A stretch of DNA of 64,000 nucleotides. Source: Anaerobaca lacustris. GTDB lineage: Bacteria > Planctomycetota > Phycisphaerae > Sedimentisphaerales > Anaerobacaceae. Position 1 is the first letter of the stretch; every line of letters begins with the position of its first letter. This document shows, one piece after another, positions 61,285-64,000 of this stretch. The stretch is from assembly GCF_030012215.1 (NCBI RefSeq), contig NZ_JASCXX010000024.1:1-64000 (forward strand), given 5' to 3'. Position numbers and translations under genes: made by a program. The notes beneath the pieces are model-generated. The model saw nothing but the letters and a program-made list of their open reading frames with translations. It did not search any database and was not told where the DNA came from.

Positions 61285-61915
61285 GATGATCCTCCTTCGA
61301 GCCAACGATGAAATGGCACCATACTGCGTCTTGGTCACGCGCCAAAACCGCGTCTCTCCCCCGGACTGTCCTTGTGTGCGAAACGAGTGAGAACCCGCAC
61401 GTTCACCTCCTTCCCGTAGAGAACCAGCGGTCTGTGAAATGGATGTACTGCATCTGTGATGCGAGGAGCTTCCGCACCCAACGCCCCGGCCCTGCTGTGC
61501 GTGTGGCAGAACACTTTGCGTCAGGACCTCCAACCGAACGGAACCGGCGGCCGGCGGCAGGGGAAGAGGGCCCTGGAACCACTGCCCGGCCGAGCGGATC
61601 CCTCGAATGTGCCCATCTGCGATCATCATAGCGTACGACCGGCCGATGGGGCAAACGTATTCTTCGGCGCAACCTCTCTTTCTATCGGCTCCCATCGCGT
61701 CGATCTTCAGTCATATAGACCCCGGAACTGGACGTCGATAGCAGCCGCTCCGGCGCGAGCCGGCCGGATTGAGACTTGCGATCTGCTGCAAAGCCGCTAC
61801 AGTGGGTGGTGATGTGCGCCTGATCGAAGAAGGCCGAATCCGGGGGGATAAGCGTATCGCTGGTTCCGCCCCGGTACGCGACAACACAATCCCTTTTTGT
61901 TGGGGAGCGTCCGAT
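61285..61915. other. Intergenic region of about 630 bp with divergent genes
   Basis: The gap separates the LamG gene (minus) and the trehalose gene (plus). I see a predicted promoter (61776-61803) and, on the minus strand, a 21-codon frame starting at GTG 61400 with a near-perfect AAGGAGGTGAAC site (61401-61412) and stopping at 61335-61337. It is not in phase with the LamG gene. Otherwise no gene or repeat. Confidence 0.5.
61776..61803 (+). promoter_or_regulatory. Possible promoter of the trehalose gene
   Basis: TTGCGA (61776-61781) and TACAGT (61798-61803) with a 16-bp spacer, giving a start near 61810 and a leader of about 105 nt. Both boxes are imperfect. Confidence 0.35.
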
Positions 61916-64000
61916 ATGCGAAAACTCATCGTTGCCGCCAACCGTTTGCCCGTTACCGTTTCCATGCGGGATGGACAGTACCAGTTTCGCCCCAGTCCCG
62001 GGGGTCTGGCCGTCGGGCTGTCGTGCCTGCCCGATTCGCTGGAGCGACTCTGGATGGGCTGGCCCGGGGTCTCCAGCGAACGGCTGACGCCGGAAGACAA
62101 GGACCGCATCCGAGAGTCCCTGCGTCAGCAGAATTCCGCGCCGGTGTTTTTGTCTCAGAGGCAGATCGATCAATATTACCTGGGCTTCTGCAACAAGACG
62201 ATCTGGCCCCTGTTCCACTATTTTCCGGTCCGCACGGTGTTCGAGCAGCAGTTCTGGAAGGCGTATCGGCAGGTCAACCACTTGTTCTGCGAAGAGCTGC
62301 TCAAGGTGGCCGAGCCGGGCGATTCCGTTTGGGTGCACGATTTCCAGTTGATGCTGCTTCCCCGTCTGCTTCGCGAGAAGATGCCCGATCTGACCATCGG
62401 GTACTTCCACCACATCCCCTGGCCTTCCTTCGAGCTGTTCCGCCTGCTGCCCTGGCGCGAGGAGATTCTCGACGGCCTGCTGGGCGCGGACCTGGTCGGG
62501 TTCCACACATACGATTACGTGCGTCACTTCCTCAGCAGCGTCTCGCGGATCAGCGGTCTGGAACACACGCTGGGCGAGGTCAACGCCCACAACCGGATCC
62601 TCAAGGTGGACGCCTTTCCGATGGGCATCGACTACAACCGGTACGCTGGGGCAATCGACGACGGGGAGGTCAAGGCCGAAATCGACCGGATTCGCGGCAT
62701 CGTCGGCGAGCGGAAGATCATCGTCTCCGTCGATCGACTCGATTACACCAAAGGCATCGTGGAGCGTCTGGAGGCCTTCGACTGGTTCCTCAGCACCCAT
62801 CCCGAGTACAAGGGCCAGGTCACGCTGATCATCGTGGCTGTGCCGTCCCGCTCGGGCATCGAGGACTACAAACAGCTTCGGGGACACCTCGAGCAGCTCG
62901 TGGGGCGCGTCAACGGCGAGCACGGCTCGATCGGCTACATGCCCGTATGGTACCTGTACCGTTTCATGCCGTTCAAGAAGCTGACGGCACTCTACAACGC
63001 CGCCGACGTCGCGCTGATCACCCCGCTGCGCGATGGGATGAACCTGATCGCCAAGGAGTTTGTGGCGACCAAGAACGGCGGACCGGGGGTGCTGATTCTC
63101 AGTGAGATGACCGGGGCCGCCAGCGAACTGGGAGAGGCCCTGACCGTCAACGCCAACGACAAGACGGCCATCGTTCGCGCGATTCAGGAGGCTCTGGAGA
63201 TGCCCCTTGCCGAGCAGTGCGAACGCAATCGCGTCATGCAGGAGCGTTTGAAGCGCTACGACATCGTGCGGTGGAGCACCGACTTCATTCACGCGCTGAA
63301 CGAGATCGGGGTTCGGCAGCAGGGGGTCTCGGTGCACAAGCTGGGGCCGGCGGCACGGGAGACACTGGTCCGGCAGTACCAGACCGCCGACAAGAGGCTG
63401 TTTCTCCTGGACTACGATGGAACGCTGGTGGGCTTCCAGGGCCGTCCGGCCAAGGCGGGGCCGGATGAAGAGATCCTGATGCTTCTCAATCGATTGACGC
63501 AACACGAGAGCAACTGCGTTGCGATTATCAGCGGTCGAGACAAGGACACCCTGGAGAAATGGCTGGGAAGCCTGCCCGTTCACATCATCGCCGAGCACGG
63601 CGGCTGGCTGCGCGAGTTCGGCGAGTCGTGGCGCAGTTTCCAGCCGGTCAACGAGCAATGGAAGCACGCCGTCAAGCCGATCATGGACCTTTATTCGGAC
63701 CGCACGCCCGGATCGATCGTGGAAGAGAAGGATTTTTCTCTGGTTTGGCATTACCGTCGAGCCGACCCCACGTTGGCGTCCGTGCGAACGCACGAACTGC
63801 GGGACGCCCTGGTGAACCTGACCGAGAATATGGACGTAGGTGTCTTTGAGGGCAGCAAGATCCTCGAGGTGCGAAAGCACGGCGTCAACAAGGGTCGAGC
63901 CGCTGAGTTCCTGCTGGCCCGGCAAGCGTGGAGCTTCGTGCTGGCGGCCGGCGACGATTATACCGATGAAGAAATGTTCGCAGTCCTGCCGGAGACGGCG
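61916..64000 (+). CDS. Trehalose-6-phosphate synthase/phosphatase fusion, 3' end cut off
   Basis: The frame is open from ATG 61916 to the last base (695 codons, no stop), so the gene continues beyond the window. GGGGAG lies about 8 bp before the start. Residues 1-470 are a GT20 synthase: [48 protein letters not shown]. The remainder is a HAD phosphatase (OtsB type): [45 protein letters not shown] and [12 protein letters not shown]. It makes trehalose-6-phosphate from UDP-glucose and glucose-6-phosphate and then removes the phosphate, giving trehalose for osmotic and stress protection. Only the last ~30-50 residues of the phosphatase are missing. Confidence 0.96.
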   Translation, partial: MRKLIVAANRLPVTVSMRDGQYQFRPSPGGLAVGLSCLPDSLERLWMGWPGVSSERLTPEDKDRIRESLRQQNSAPVFLSQRQIDQYYLGFCNKTIWPLFHYFPVRTVFEQQFWKAYRQVNHLFCEELLKVAEPGDSVWVHDFQLMLLPRLLREKMPDLTIGYFHHIPWPSFELFRLLPWREEILDGLLGADLVGFHTYDYVRHFLSSVSRISGLEHTLGEVNAHNRILKVDAFPMGIDYNRYAGAIDDGEVKAEIDRIRGIVGERKIIVSVDRLDYTKGIVERLEAFDWFLSTHPEYKGQVTLIIVAVPSRSGIEDYKQLRGHLEQLVGRVNGEHGSIGYMPVWYLYRFMPFKKLTALYNAADVALITPLRDGMNLIAKEFVATKNGGPGVLILSEMTGAASELGEALTVNANDKTAIVRAIQEALEMPLAEQCERNRVMQERLKRYDIVRWSTDFIHALNEIGVRQQGVSVHKLGPAARETLVRQYQTADKRLFLLDYDGTLVGFQGRPAKAGPDEEILMLLNRLTQHESNCVAIISGRDKDTLEKWLGSLPVHIIAEHGGWLREFGESWRSFQPVNEQWKHAVKPIMDLYSDRTPGSIVEEKDFSLVWHYRRADPTLASVRTHELRDALVNLTENMDVGVFEGSKILEVRKHGVNKGRAAEFLLARQAWSFVLAAGDDYTDEEMFAVLPETA

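Noticed and set aside
61682-63925. A 747-codon open frame on the minus strand at the window end
   Set aside because: Antisense to the trehalose synthase/phosphatase gene, which shows a continuous set of GT20 and HAD motifs on the plus strand.
1-64000. CRISPR arrays, tRNA or rRNA genes
   Set aside because: No regularly spaced direct repeats, no cloverleaf-like stretch and no conserved rRNA block were seen in the intergenic gaps. A tRNAscan/Infernal run would be decisive.

Overview
The window looks like chromosomal DNA of a Gram-negative, GC-rich (about 60-65% by eye) member of the Planctomycetota, most likely a Phycisphaerae/Sedimentisphaerales-type lineage. This is inferred from content, not from a marker search. 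The hints are DUF1080 (3-keto-disaccharide hydrolase) and Tat-exported TIM-barrel proteins, a large LamG protein, a VCBS-repeat protein, GH32 and GH16 enzymes, outer-membrane parts (OmpA-type lipoprotein, secretin, AsmA-like protein), and a 2-oxoacid:ferredoxin oxidoreductase that suggests anaerobic or facultative metabolism. There is no rRNA, tRNA, CRISPR array, phage block or integrase.

Layout. 1-5.3 kb: a secreted protein of unknown function, an uncharacterised protein, a HepT/MntA toxin-antitoxin pair, a YgiQ-type radical SAM protein and a Dabb-domain lipoprotein. 5.4-12.1 kb: a DMT-type membrane protein, a cupredoxin plus sugar-dehydrogenase-like secreted protein, a GH32 fructan hydrolase, an EamA transporter and a DUF1080 lipoprotein. 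12.2-16.5 kb: bacterioferritin, a PQ-loop-like membrane protein, argG, prepilin peptidase and an OmpA-type lipoprotein. 16.5-20.6 kb (minus): comEC, alkaline phosphatase and a tiny barrel-sandwich protein. 20.7-24.7 kb: a lower-GC two-gene island (a HEPN-like protein and a PD-(D/E)XK nuclease-like protein) between a transglutaminase-like gene and a second, diverged copy of that gene's last ~200 bp. 25-31 kb: a minus-strand run of korA, korB, a siroheme reductase-like gene, an ABC ATPase, cheD and a TIGR02757 gene, with a HicB-like gene downstream. 31-34.4 kb: a rubrerythrin-like protein and an XPB helicase/Bax1 nuclease pair. 34.5-38.8 kb: a Tat-exported isomerase-like protein, a Ser/Thr kinase with four zinc ribbons, a PP2C phosphatase and a YhaM-type exonuclease. 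38.8-43.3 kb: YihY and AsmA-like envelope proteins. 43.5-46.9 kb: rpsB-tsf-pyrH-frr. 47-52.3 kb: a proline-rich protein, a secretin, rimO, pgsA and GH16. 52.3-64 kb: an HD hydrolase, a small CxxC protein, a GT2 plus VTT-GT39 glycosylation pair, DUF2062, a VCBS protein, a LamG protein and a trehalose synthase/phosphatase cut by the window end.

Working together: secreted hydrolases and sugar-handling proteins fit polysaccharide degradation. The kinase and PP2C form a reversible phosphorylation pair. The GT2 and GT39 genes are coupled by a 4-bp overlap and probably make and use a lipid-linked sugar. Short GTAG-type palindromes resembling REP sequences lie in intergenic gaps, twice beside ACGAGATACGAG tandem repeats. 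The best candidate for something undescribed is the 20.7-23.0 kb island: two genes with nuclease-type motifs, lower GC than the surroundings, and flanking copies of a neighbour's 3' end.
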